Below are positions 43,595 to 52,407 of a DNA stretch of 64,000 nucleotides, piece by piece. The DNA comes from Paracoccaceae bacterium (GTDB lineage: Bacteria > Pseudomonadota > Alphaproteobacteria > Rhodobacterales > Rhodobacteraceae). A program made the translations under genes and the position numbers. A model generated the notes under the pieces. The model saw only the letters and a program-made list of their open reading frames with translations, made no database searches and had not been told where the DNA came from. Position 1 is the stretch's first letter. Each line of letters begins with the position of its first letter. The stretch spans positions 62,001-126,000 of the forward strand of contig JANSYP010000002.1 in assembly GCA_024742405.1 (NCBI GenBank), in the 5' to 3' direction.

Positions 43595-44944
43595 ATGTCG
43601 GGAATTCCTCACGACCATTACGAGCCCAAGACCGGCGCCGAGAAGTGGCTTCACTCTCGCCTTCCGATTGTCGGACTCCTCTACAACACGATCATGATCC
43701 CCACCCCCAAGAACCTCAATTGGATGTGGATCTGGGGCATCGTGCTGACCTTCTGCCTGGTTTTGCAGATCGTCACCGGCATCGTTCTGGTGATGCACTA
43801 CACGCCAGATACGGCCCTCGCCTTCGCCAGCGTCGAGCACATCATGCGCGACGTGAATGGTGGGCACATGCTGCGCTATCTCCACCAGAACGGCGCCTCG
43901 CTCTTCTTCGTGGCGGTCTATCTGCATATCTTCCGCGGTCTCTTCTACGGATCCTACAAGGAGCCGCGCGAGATCACGTGGATCATCGGCATGCTGATCT
44001 ACATCCTGATGATGGCGACTGCCTTCATGGGCTACGTGCTGCCCTGGGGTCAGATGTCCTTCTGGGGTGCGACCGTGATCACCGGCCTCTTCGGCGCCAT
44101 CCCCTTCGTGGGCGACTCGCTGCAGACATGGCTGCTGGGCGGACCGGCCGTGGACAATGCCACGCTGACGCGGTTCTTCTCGCTCCATTACCTGCTGCCT
44201 TTCGTGATCGCAGCACTGGTCGCGGTGCATATCTGGGCCTTCCACACCACCGGCAACAACAACCCCACCGGTGTTGAAGTGCGCCGCACCTCCAAGGCCG
44301 ACGCCGAGAAGGACACCCTGCCCTTCTGGCCCTACTTCGTGATGAAGGACCTCTTCGCGCTGGCCGTGATCCTGCTGGTGTTCTTCGCCATCGTCGGCTT
44401 CATGCCGAACTATCTCGGCCACCCGGACAACTATATCGAAGCCAACCCGCTGGTGACGCCGGCGCATATCGTGCCGGAATGGTATTTCCTGCCCTTCTAC
44501 GCGATCCTGCGCGCCTTCGACACCGAGGTGTGGCTCGTTCAGATCGTGCACTGGCTGAGCTTCGGCATCATCGATGCCAAGTTCTTCGGCGTATTGGCAA
44601 TGTTCGGCGCGATCGTCGTGATGGCGCTGGCGCCCTGGCTCGACACCTCGTCGGTCCGCTCCGGCCGCTATCGTCCGATGTTCAAGATCTGGTTCTGGCT
44701 GCTCTGCGTGGACTTCATGATCCTGATGTGGGTGGGCGCGATGCCGGCCGAAGGCATCTATCCCTACATCGCGCTCGCGGCGTCGACCTACTGGTTCGCG
44801 TACTTCCTCGTCATCCTGCCACTTCTGGGCGTGATCGAGAAACCGCTGCCCCAGGCCGAAACCATCGAGCAGGATTTCATCGAACATTACGGCAAGGCCA
44901 AGGACACCGCTTCGGGCGGTACCGTGGCCACCCCGGCTGAGTGA
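43595..44944 (+). CDS. petB: Cytochrome b of the bc1 complex
   Basis: 449 aa integral membrane subunit with eight helices and two b hemes. Qo-site [39 protein letters not shown] (heme His), [21 protein letters not shown] and [20 protein letters not shown] (heme His pair) are intact. Located 14 bp after petA. Also named fbcB in phototrophs. Confidence 0.98.
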   Translation: MSGIPHDHYEPKTGAEKWLHSRLPIVGLLYNTIMIPTPKNLNWMWIWGIVLTFCLVLQIVTGIVLVMHYTPDTALAFASVEHIMRDVNGGHMLRYLHQNGASLFFVAVYLHIFRGLFYGSYKEPREITWIIGMLIYILMMATAFMGYVLPWGQMSFWGATVITGLFGAIPFVGDSLQTWLLGGPAVDNATLTRFFSLHYLLPFVIAALVAVHIWAFHTTGNNNPTGVEVRRTSKADAEKDTLPFWPYFVMKDLFALAVILLVFFAIVGFMPNYLGHPDNYIEANPLVTPAHIVPEWYFLPFYAILRAFDTEVWLVQIVHWLSFGIIDAKFFGVLAMFGAIVVMALAPWLDTSSVRSGRYRPMFKIWFWLLCVDFMILMWVGAMPAEGIYPYIALAASTYWFAYFLVILPLLGVIEKPLPQAETIEQDFIEHYGKAKDTASGGTVATPAE

Positions 44945-44958
44945 AGAAAGGACGCGTG

Positions 44959-45777
44959 ATGATCACTACGCTCAAACGCGCCGCCGTCGTGCTTGCCTTC
45001 TCGGCGAGCGCGGCCCTCGCGGCCGGCGGTGCCGGTCATATCGAAGATGTGGATTTCTCCTTCGAGGGTCCCTTCGGCACCTATGATCAAAACCAGCTCC
45101 AGCGCGGCCTGCAGGTTTACACCGAGGTCTGCTCAGCCTGCCACGGGCTGAAGTTCCTTCCATACCGCGCCCTGGGCTACGAGGGTGGGCCGCACCTGCC
45201 CGAGGAGCAGGTTCGCGCCTATGCAGCCCAGTTCGAGGTTTTCGATCCGGAAATCGACGACTGGCGTTCCGCGACGCCAACCGACTATTTTGCTGAAAGC
45301 GGTGTCGAAAACGCCCCCGACCTGACGCTGATGGCCAAGGCGCGTGCGGGCTTTCACGGGCCCTACGGCACCGGGATCAGCCAGCTGTTCAACGGGATCG
45401 GCGGGCCGGAATACATCGCCTCGCTGCTGACGGGCTACACCGGCAGCGAACGCGAGGAAGCCGGCGCGGTTCTCTACGGCAACGATGCCTTTGGCGGCTA
45501 CCTATCCATGGGTCCGCCGCTCTGGGGCGATGATGTCGAGTACGCTGACGGCACACCGGCCACCATCGAACAACAGTCGGAAGATGTCGCGGCTTTCCTG
45601 ATGTGGGCCGCGGAGCCAAAGATGATGGCGCGCAAGCAGGCCGGTCTGACGGCGGTGATCTTCCTGACCGTCCTGTCGGTTCTTCTCTACCTGACCAACA
45701 AGCGGATCTGGGCGCCGGTCAAGCGCGAGGCCAAGGAAGCCTACAAGAAGAACAACGGCAAGATGCCTGCGGAATAG
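44959..45777 (+). CDS. petC: Cytochrome c1 of the bc1 complex
   Basis: 272 aa. Sec signal ([21 protein letters not shown]), c-type heme motif CSACH (Cys58, Cys61, His62), sixth ligand region [13 protein letters not shown]-terminal membrane anchor [22 protein letters not shown]. Start at 44959 has AAAGGA 6 nt upstream; GTG codons at 44941 and 44956 are in frame. Ends the petABC operon at a strong terminator. Confidence 0.97.
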   Translation: MITTLKRAAVVLAFSASAALAAGGAGHIEDVDFSFEGPFGTYDQNQLQRGLQVYTEVCSACHGLKFLPYRALGYEGGPHLPEEQVRAYAAQFEVFDPEIDDWRSATPTDYFAESGVENAPDLTLMAKARAGFHGPYGTGISQLFNGIGGPEYIASLLTGYTGSEREEAGAVLYGNDAFGGYLSMGPPLWGDDVEYADGTPATIEQQSEDVAAFLMWAAEPKMMARKQAGLTAVIFLTVLSVLLYLTNKRIWAPVKREAKEAYKKNNGKMPAE

Positions 45778-45804
45778 CATCTCCGTATTATGCCAAAGAA
45801 AATC

Positions 45805-45829
45805 GGGCGGCCCATCGGGTCGCCCTTTT
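45805..45829. terminator. Terminator after petABC
   Basis: 9-bp stem (one G-U) GGGCGGCCC/GGGTCGCCC with ATC loop, then TTTT on the plus strand. An A-rich flank on the other side gives Ts on the minus strand as well, so it may also end the convergent DUF2267 unit. Confidence 0.85.
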
Positions 45830-45862
45830 CATTTGTCCGGGCTGTTCTAGCCCTGCGCAGAG

Positions 45863-46321
45863 TCACACGATCCGCTGGTCCAGTTCTCTCGGGTCCTCGA
45901 CATCGACACGCCAGTAGGCCACGGCGCCCTCGGGCAGCCGCGCCAGGACGCGGTCGAGGTCGCGTTGGTCGATGCAGCGGCGCAATGCCCAGGCGGTATC
46001 CTCGATGGCGCTGTCCGGTGTCAGGTTATGGTGCGGGCGCACTGCCCGGACCTCACGGGTCAGCGTCCGGCGGTCTGTAAACGGCACCGGATGCTCCGCT
46101 GGGGCCCAGTCCTTTACGAACATCGCGCGCAGCACCGATGGCAGCACGCTCGCAAAAGCCAGCCCCTGCTCAGCGGTCAGGCGGCGGCGAAAGACCTGGA
46201 ACACACCATCGACCGCCGTGTAGGCCATGTTGTCGGACTCCAGCGCCATCCGCAGTTTGACGTCGGCCAGGAACCCCGCGAACTCCTTCGAGGCATGGCG
46301 GTAGGTCCAGGGCATCGGCAT
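45863..46321 (-). CDS. DUF2267-family protein
   Basis: 152 aa cytoplasmic helical protein. Characteristic opening of the family: MPWTYRHASKEFAGFLADVKLRMALESDNMAYTAVDGVF, then RRRLTAEQGLAFASVLPSVLRAMFVKDW. Function unknown; members are often stress-related. ATG at 46321 behind AAGGA, second ATG at 46315. Cotranscribed with the DUF998 gene 32 bp upstream. Confidence 0.8.
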   Translation of the reverse strand: MPMPWTYRHASKEFAGFLADVKLRMALESDNMAYTAVDGVFQVFRRRLTAEQGLAFASVLPSVLRAMFVKDWAPAEHPVPFTDRRTLTREVRAVRPHHNLTPDSAIEDTAWALRRCIDQRDLDRVLARLPEGAVAYWRVDVEDPRELDQRIV

Positions 46322-46353
46322 CGGATCGGTCCTTCCGGGGGGTCCTTGCGCGC

Positions 46354-46983
46354 TCAAGGGCGACGAGCGAGCGACCAAAGCAGATGCGCAAAGCCCAGTG
46401 CCCAGGCCGCCGTGATCAAACCGAGCCCGCGCTCCCAGGCGCCATCGAAGCCAGTGGGCAGCAGGAAGAAGATCGGCGCCCCGAGCACCCAGAGCACGCC
46501 ACAAACAATGCTCAGCCGTCGGTAGGATCGCGAGACCTCCCCCATGCCCTTCGCGGCGCAAAAGAACAGCAATGTGAAGAATACGCCCAGCCCGTAAACC
46601 AGGTAAATGTGGATCACGACGCCCTCGTTGTCGCCATCGCCATATTCGTTACGCGCGCCGATCACGACCACCAGCAACGCCAGAATGCACAGGCTTGCGA
46701 TGCTCGCATTCCAGCGGTCGCCGTCGAGATGGACGTGGGCGGCGCCGATGGCGAGCGCGACCAGCGCCGACGCGTAAGCATAGAGCGCGACATCCTGAAT
46801 GATCTCATATCGGCCCGCCGCCAAATCGCTGACTGTGTCGGCGACCCAGTCATGGTTCGGCACGAGCATGCTGCCGAGGACGTTGCCGCCAATCAGGATC
46901 AACGTACCGACGGCCCCGATCATGGCGCAGCCTGCCAGAAGCCTGCGATCATTGGGCGCGGACCGCGCTTCGCTGTTTGACAT
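46354..46983 (-). CDS. DUF998-family membrane protein
   Basis: 209 aa with six hydrophobic segments. Family features: the first helix (CAMIGAVGTLILIGGNVLGSMLV), PNHDWVADTVSDLAAG directly after it, and regularly spaced later helices (ALVALAIGAAHV, ILALLVVVIGARN, GLGVFFTLLFFCAAKG, GVLWVLGAPIFFLLP). Function unknown. First gene of a two-gene unit with the DUF2267 protein. Confidence 0.8.
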   Translation of the reverse strand: MSNSEARSAPNDRRLLAGCAMIGAVGTLILIGGNVLGSMLVPNHDWVADTVSDLAAGRYEIIQDVALYAYASALVALAIGAAHVHLDGDRWNASIASLCILALLVVVIGARNEYGDGDNEGVVIHIYLVYGLGVFFTLLFFCAAKGMGEVSRSYRRLSIVCGVLWVLGAPIFFLLPTGFDGAWERGLGLITAAWALGFAHLLWSLARRP

Positions 46984-47126
46984 CGGAGCGCCCTGTTTCC
47001 GGAGACCTGCAGCAGCGTTTCACCGAACCGGATGGCCGTCAAGCGCTGGACCAAGCGGCGGCGCGTGACGCCGGGCTTGAGGCTGGCCCTGCGAGCCCCT
47101 AAGGGAGGCGGCAGGGAGTAAACGCC

Positions 47127-48230
47127 ATGTCGCTCAACAGCTTCGGCCATCTTTTTCGCGTCACCACCTGGGGCGAAAGCCACGGCCCCGCGCTCGGGGC
47201 CACCGTCGACGGCTGCCCGCCGGGGGTGCCGGTCACGGCCGAGGCGCTGCAGCACTGGCTCGACCGCCGCAAACCGGGGCAGAGCAAATACACCACCCAG
47301 CGGCGCGAAGCAGACGAAGTCGAGATCCTGTCGGGTGTCTTCGAGGGGGTGAGCACCGGCACGCCGATCCAGCTGATGATCCGCAACACCGATCAGCGCA
47401 GCAAGGACTATGGCGACATCGCCGAGAAATTCCGCCCAGGCCATGCCGACATCACCTACTGGCAGAAATACGGCATCCGGGACTATCGCGGCGGGGGGCG
47501 GTCATCGGCCCGCGAAACCGCCGCGCGGGTGGCCGCAGGCGGGGTGGCGCGGGCGGCACTGGGTGTGCTGCTGCCGGACCTCGTGATCACCGGATGCATG
47601 GTCCAGATGGGCCCCCACGGTATCGACCGCGCCTGCTGGGACGACGAGGAAATCGGCCGCAATCCCTTCTGGGTACCCGACGCGCAAGCGGCCGAAGACT
47701 GGGCCGGCTACCTCGACGGTCTTCGCAAGTCCGGCGACAGCGTCGGCGCGGTCATCGAGGTCGGCGCCAAAGGCGTCCCCCCGGGACTCGGCGCGCCGGT
47801 CTATGGCAAGCTCGACACCGATCTGGCCGCCGCGATGATGAGCATCAACGCGGTCAAGGGCGTGGAGATCGGCGATGGCATGTCCGCGGCCGCGCTCACC
47901 GGCAGCGCCAATGCCGACGAGATCACCATGGGCCCCGACGGGCCGGTCTACAGCTCCAACCATGCCGGGGGCATTCTGGGCGGGATCTCCACAGGTCAGG
48001 AGGTCGTCGTGCGCTTCGCGGTCAAGCCGACCTCATCGATCCTGACACCGCGCAAGACGATCACGAAGTCCGGCGAAGAGACCGAAATCGTCACCAAGGG
48101 ACGGCACGATCCCTGCGTCGGGATCCGCGCCGTGCCTGTGGGCGAAGCGATGATGGCCTGCGTGCTGCTCGACCACGTCCTACTCCATCGCGGGCAGGTC
48201 GGCGACGGGCCGCGCGGCCAGATCGGTTAG
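47127..48230 (+). CDS. aroC: Chorismate synthase
   Basis: Last step of the shikimate pathway, FMN-dependent 5-enolpyruvylshikimate-3-phosphate lyase. 367 aa. [57 protein letters not shown] and the C-terminal [16 protein letters not shown] block are complete. SD GGGAG upstream. Supplies chorismate for the tyrosine branch, whose dehydrogenase lies near 60 kb. Confidence 0.97.
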   Translation: MSLNSFGHLFRVTTWGESHGPALGATVDGCPPGVPVTAEALQHWLDRRKPGQSKYTTQRREADEVEILSGVFEGVSTGTPIQLMIRNTDQRSKDYGDIAEKFRPGHADITYWQKYGIRDYRGGGRSSARETAARVAAGGVARAALGVLLPDLVITGCMVQMGPHGIDRACWDDEEIGRNPFWVPDAQAAEDWAGYLDGLRKSGDSVGAVIEVGAKGVPPGLGAPVYGKLDTDLAAAMMSINAVKGVEIGDGMSAAALTGSANADEITMGPDGPVYSSNHAGGILGGISTGQEVVVRFAVKPTSSILTPRKTITKSGEETEIVTKGRHDPCVGIRAVPVGEAMMACVLLDHVLLHRGQVGDGPRGQIG

Positions 48231-48264
48231 GGACCAGTACGAGCCGACGGGGCCACGCGCCGGA

Positions 48265-48678
48265 TCAGGAGGTGGTCAGCCCCAGATCCATCAGCGCCTT
48301 GATGTCTTCGCGCCGCGGGTTGGCCACCACCCGGCCAAGCTCCTGGTCTCCGCGGAGCACGATCAGGGTGGACCGGCGCGGCACGTTCAGGCGCGCCACG
48401 ATGTCCGATCCCTTCCATTCGTCCCAGTCCACATCAATGAAGGTGATGCGGTCGGCATAGGCCGGGTTCTCGGCCTTCAGCGCTTCGATCTGACGGCCCT
48501 GGGCGCGGCAGGTGGTGCACCAGCTGGCCTTGAAATCGAGGAACACCGTATCGCCCGCGGCCAGCCGTTCCGTCACCAGACCGGGCTGGTAGGCCAGTGC
48601 GCCGGACCCGGCATGGGCGGGCAGGGCCGCGACAGCGGCGAGGGCCGTGGCGGAGACGAGAAAATGGCGACGATCCAT
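48265..48678 (-). CDS. Periplasmic thioredoxin-fold protein
   Basis: 137 aa. Signal MDRRHFLVSATALAAVAALPAHAG, then a DsbD-gamma/thioredoxin domain with active site FKASWCTTCRAQ (CTTC). It resembles the C-terminal domain of DsbD. Together with the CcdA protein encoded 20 bp upstream it probably forms a split DsbD-like electron shuttle carrying reducing power to the periplasm. Start at 48678 has AGGAG. Confidence 0.87.
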   Translation of the reverse strand: MDRRHFLVSATALAAVAALPAHAGSGALAYQPGLVTERLAAGDTVFLDFKASWCTTCRAQGRQIEALKAENPAYADRITFIDVDWDEWKGSDIVARLNVPRRSTLIVLRGDQELGRVVANPRREDIKALMDLGLTTS

Positions 48679-48698
48679 GGGAGAGCTCCTATGCGGGA

Positions 48699-49418
48699 TC
48701 AGAGGGAAACGGACAGGTCCTGCAGCCAGACCGGCATCACATCGAGCGCCCAGGCCTCGAGCCGGTAGTGCAGGCCGAAGAGAATGGCGATGCCGACAGC
48801 AACGAACACCACGCCGAGAATGGGCCGCGATGCGGTCGCGATCCGGTGCATCAGCGCCTGGTTGCGCATCAGGGCCGCCCTGGCGCCGTAACCGATCACA
48901 AGGATCAGCGTCGCGACACCGAGCGCAAAGACCGCCATTATCGAGCCGGCCTTGACCAGGCTCTCGCCCTGGCTGGCCAGCGCGATGGCGCCGCCGAGCG
49001 TCGGGCCGACACAGGGACTCCAGACCGCGCCGAGCAGCAGACCGCCCAGAAACTGGCCCTTGAGGCTGGTATGGTCGAGACTGTCCATGCGGGTGTCTGC
49101 AGCGCCCGCGGCTCCGGCCGTCACGGCGGCAAAGCCCGCCGAAAAGCGCGGCACCAGCAGCACCAGACCGAAGCCGATCATCACGACCGCGCCGGCCTGC
49201 GCCACGGTTTCCGGCGAGAGGCCCACCAGATGCCCCGCCGCGGCCACGCCGACGCCCAGGGCCACGAATGAGATGCCCATGCCCGCGGCCAGCGCCACGG
49301 GTCCAAGCTTGTCGGCCTGCAGCGAACTGGCCAGCACGATGGGCAGCACTGGCAACACGCAGGGGTTGATCAGGGTCAGCAGACCGGCGGCATAAGCAAA
49401 GATGAATTCCATGGCCAT
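48699..49418 (-). CDS. ccdA: CcdA-family thiol-disulfide transmembrane carrier
   Basis: 239 aa with six membrane helices. Redox cysteines in LINPCVLPVLP and VWSPCVGPTLGG, the hallmark of CcdA/DsbD-beta. Moves electrons from cytoplasmic thioredoxin to periplasmic partners, for cytochrome c maturation or thiol repair. Second ATG at 49412. Operon with the thioredoxin-fold gene. Confidence 0.92.
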   Translation of the reverse strand: MAMEFIFAYAAGLLTLINPCVLPVLPIVLASSLQADKLGPVALAAGMGISFVALGVGVAAAGHLVGLSPETVAQAGAVVMIGFGLVLLVPRFSAGFAAVTAGAAGAADTRMDSLDHTSLKGQFLGGLLLGAVWSPCVGPTLGGAIALASQGESLVKAGSIMAVFALGVATLILVIGYGARAALMRNQALMHRIATASRPILGVVFVAVGIAILFGLHYRLEAWALDVMPVWLQDLSVSL

Positions 49419-49480
49419 GAGGTGGCATTGCCGTTGCGGAATGTCACATGACGTTCGGCTCGCCGGGACTCACATGCGCG

Positions 49481-50356
49481 TCAGGTGGTGCCCTCGCCCG
49501 CACGTGACAGTTGCACCATCAGAATGCCGCCCGTCACGATCGCCACGCCGAGCAGATCGAGCAGGGTCACCCGTTCCCCCAGCAGCAGGGCCGCAATGAG
49601 CACGCCAAAGACCGGGTTGAGAAAGTGGAAGGTCGCCGCGCGCACCGCCCCGATGCGGTTGACCAGCGCGAACCACACCACTGTCGCCGCGAGCCCCGGC
49701 ACCAGGATCGTGTAGCTGAAGGCCAGCACCAAAGGCACCGAGAGCGTGACGTGATGGTCCTCGGTCAAAAGCGCGATGGGCAACAACGCGGCGCCACCGA
49801 CCAGCATCTGCAGCCCAACGACCATCAGGAGGTTGCCGCCCGACCCGGTACTGCGCACCGTCAACGTGGCCACCGCCAGCGCCGCCACGCCGATCCCGCA
49901 ATAGAGCAGCCCCAGCGGATCGGCCCCGCCTGTGATGCGCGCGCCCAGGATCACGCAGACGCCCAGAAGGCCCGCGCCCAGCCCGGCCCAACCCAGCAGG
50001 CGGATCCGCGCCCCGAAAAGCGCCCAGCCGAGCCCGGCCGCGATCAGCGGCATGGTCGAGGCGATGATCGCCGCCAGCGAGGCCTCGACGCTCTGCATCG
50101 CGACGAAGAAGAACCCCAGATAGAGCGCGTTCTGGCAGATCCCGAAGATCGCCACGGATCGCCATTGCCGGCCCGACAGCCGCCAGCTTTGCCCATAGAG
50201 CGCACCCAGACCCACGGCGATCAGCCCCGACAGGGCAAAGCGCAACGCGAGAGACGACAGCGGCGGCGCGTCGGCCACGATGATCCGCGCCGACGAAAAT
50301 GCCGACGACCACATGACGGCAAAGGCCAGCCCCATGCCGATGGCGCGCCAATCCAT
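49481..50356 (-). CDS. EamA/DMT-family transporter (RhaT/YdcZ-like)
   Basis: 291 aa, ten membrane helices in two EamA repeats (first about residues 5-135, second about 150-285, ending FLNPVFGVLIAALLLGERVTLLDLLG). Probably exports or exchanges a small metabolite. Start at 50356 after GGAGAGGG; the in-frame ATG at 50386 lies inside the HU terminator hairpin and is rejected. Confidence 0.9.
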   Translation of the reverse strand: MDWRAIGMGLAFAVMWSSAFSSARIIVADAPPLSSLALRFALSGLIAVGLGALYGQSWRLSGRQWRSVAIFGICQNALYLGFFFVAMQSVEASLAAIIASTMPLIAAGLGWALFGARIRLLGWAGLGAGLLGVCVILGARITGGADPLGLLYCGIGVAALAVATLTVRSTGSGGNLLMVVGLQMLVGGAALLPIALLTEDHHVTLSVPLVLAFSYTILVPGLAATVVWFALVNRIGAVRAATFHFLNPVFGVLIAALLLGERVTLLDLLGVAIVTGGILMVQLSRAGEGTT

Positions 50357-50370
50357 GGCCCTCTCCCACG

Positions 50371-50396
50371 AAAAAGGGCCGCGCACCGCGACCCTT
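50371..50396 (-). terminator. Terminator of the HU gene
   Basis: 10-bp stem (one G-U) AAGGGTCGCG/CGCGGCCCTT with GTG loop, then TTTT on the minus strand, 28 bp after the HU stop. Lies immediately ahead of the EamA gene. Confidence 0.85.
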
Positions 50397-50424
50397 CGTA
50401 CCGTTTTCCCGTGTGAGCGGGATA

Positions 50425-50712
50425 TCAGACGTTGACGCTATCCTTGAGCGGCTTCGCGATCGTAACCTTGACGACCTTGTCTGCGTCTTTCTTGATCTGC
50501 TCGCCTGTCTGGGGATTGCGGACCATACGCTCGGGCCGCTCACGGCAATAGAACTTGCCGATACCCGGGATCGTCACTGCACCGCCACCGCTGACTTCCT
50601 TGCTGATCACACCCGCGATCGCGTCCAGAGCGGCGCCTGCGGCTTTCTTGTCTGTACCCATTTCCTCAGCCAATGCTGCTACGAGCTGGGTCTTTGTCAT
50701 CGGTTTGGTCAC
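50425..50712 (-). CDS. hup: HU-family DNA-binding protein
   Basis: 95 aa nucleoid protein that bends DNA. MTKTQLVAALAEEMGTDKKAAGAALDAIAG dimer region, GGAVTIPGIGKFYCRERPERMVRNPQTGEQ DNA-binding arms, VKVTIAKPLKDSVN tail. GTG at 50712 with GGAGG 5 nt upstream is preferred; ATG at 50700 is the alternative. Single gene with its own terminator. Confidence 0.95.
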   Translation of the reverse strand: MTKPMTKTQLVAALAEEMGTDKKAAGAALDAIAGVISKEVSGGGAVTIPGIGKFYCRERPERMVRNPQTGEQIKKDADKVVKVTIAKPLKDSVNV

Positions 50713-50838
50713 ATTTGCCTCCGTTTGTGCCTGTGCTTTTTGGTTTGTTTCGCCACTTAACGGCAATCGAATCCCCGGCACAACGGCTGGAGCCTTGTTT
50801 TTAAGGGCTCAAAGGCGTTTTTTCGTCAAAAACCGGCC

Positions 50839-52314
50839 TCAGAGGAAGGCTGTCTCCTCGAAACTGCGCAATTTCCGGCTGTGGATGCGCTCCAGGGGCA
50901 TTTCACGGATCAGCTCCATCGCGCGGATCCCGATCTCCAGATGGCGTGCAACCTGGGTCCGGTAGAAGTCCGAAGCCATACCCGGCAGCTTCAATTCGCC
51001 ATGGAGCGGCTTGTCGGACACGCACAGGAGCGTGCCGTAGGGCACCCGAAACCGAAAGCCGTTCGCAGCGATCGTCGCGCTCTCCATATCCAGCGCCACG
51101 GCGCGGGATTGCGACAGCCGCTGCACCGGCCCGGAATTGTCGCGCAGCTCCCAGTTGCGGTTGTCGACCGAGGCCACGGTTCCGGTGCGCATGATCCGCT
51201 TCAGCTCGAACCCGTCGATGCTGCTGATCTCCTCCACCGCCTGCTGCAGGGCGATCTGGATCTCGGCCAGGGGCGGGATCGGCACCCAGACGGGCAGATC
51301 GTCGTCCAGCACGTGATCCTCGCGCAGATAGGCATGGGCCAGCACATAGTCGCCCAGCCGCTGGGTGTTGCGCAGCCCCGCGCAGTGCCCGACCATCAGC
51401 CAGGCATGGGGCCGCAGCACGGCGATATGGTCGGTCGCGGTCTTCGCATTGGACGGGCCCACCCCGATATTGACGAGGCTGATCCCGGCCTCGCCCTCGC
51501 GTTTGAGATGATAGGTCGGCATCTGGGGCATCTTGGCGGGATGCAGCAGTTCTTCCTCGGGCCCGGTGATTTCGGCATCGCCCGGCCCCACCAGCGCGGT
51601 GTAGCCCTGCGACGGGTCCGCGAGCATCCGACGCGCGTAGGCTTCGAATTCCTCGACATAGAACTGGTAGTTGGTGAAGAGCACGTGGTTCTGGAAATGC
51701 GCCGCATCGGTGGCGGTGTAATGCGCCAGCCGCGCCAGCGAGTAATCCACCCGTGGCGCGGTGAAGGGCGCCAGCGGCATGGTCCCGTCCGGCAGGGGCG
51801 GGGCCACACCGTTGACGATATCGTCGTTGGTCGTCGTCAGATCTGGCACGTCGAAATAGTCGCGCAAGGGAAATGACAGCGCGCCCTCATGGGGTACCGG
51901 CCGCCCCGCAAGGGCGAAATGCAGGGGCATCGGGGTCTCCGACCACCCGACCGTCACCGGCACCCCATGGTTGCGCAAAACCAGATCGATCTGTTGCCGC
52001 AGATAATTGGCGAAAAGGTCCGGTCGAGTGATCGTGGCGGCATACTCGCCCGGGCCCGGCGCGTGACCAAAGCTCAGGCGGCTGTCGATCATGGCGTGGG
52101 TTTCCACCGACAGGCGCAGTGCAGGATAGAACGCCCGGTGCCGCAGCGCGTCCTGCGGCGCGGCAAGCACCTGCTCAAATGCGTCGCGCAGAAACTCTGT
52201 GGCGATGTCGTACCGGTCGTGCAACTCGGCCACAGCCACATCGGCGTCGGTGAAGCTGCGCTCCGCGCCTGTAGGCGGCGTGAGAATACGGGAACTGTCC
52301 GAAGGGCTGACCAT
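50839..52314 (-). CDS. amn: AMP nucleosidase
   Basis: Splits AMP into adenine and ribose 5-phosphate, part of adenylate-pool control. 491 aa, normal length. N-terminal regulatory domain (TRPDLFANYLRQQIDLVLRNHGVPVTVG), then nucleoside-phosphorylase-like catalytic domain (ISLVNIGVGPSNAKTATDHIAVLRPHAWLMVGHCAGLR, VALDMESATIAANGFRFRVPYGTLLCVSDKPLHGELKLPGMA). Start at 52314. Alone between HU and the MotA/OmpA-like pair. Confidence 0.96.
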   Translation of the reverse strand: MVSPSDSSRILTPPTGAERSFTDADVAVAELHDRYDIATEFLRDAFEQVLAAPQDALRHRAFYPALRLSVETHAMIDSRLSFGHAPGPGEYAATITRPDLFANYLRQQIDLVLRNHGVPVTVGWSETPMPLHFALAGRPVPHEGALSFPLRDYFDVPDLTTTNDDIVNGVAPPLPDGTMPLAPFTAPRVDYSLARLAHYTATDAAHFQNHVLFTNYQFYVEEFEAYARRMLADPSQGYTALVGPGDAEITGPEEELLHPAKMPQMPTYHLKREGEAGISLVNIGVGPSNAKTATDHIAVLRPHAWLMVGHCAGLRNTQRLGDYVLAHAYLREDHVLDDDLPVWVPIPPLAEIQIALQQAVEEISSIDGFELKRIMRTGTVASVDNRNWELRDNSGPVQRLSQSRAVALDMESATIAANGFRFRVPYGTLLCVSDKPLHGELKLPGMASDFYRTQVARHLEIGIRAMELIREMPLERIHSRKLRSFEETAFL

Positions 52315-52407
52315 GTCTGCGTGTCCTGCAAGCGATGTGCGGACCAGACACCCGCCCCGCGTCCGCCGCAAGGGGGGAAATCGCGGGACAGGCGGCGACG
52401 TGGCGAC

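Noticed and set aside
48684-49428. Upstream extension that would lengthen the thioredoxin-fold protein to 387 residues
   Set aside because: It is the shadow of ccdA in another frame; the signal peptide and SD at 48678 fix the real start.
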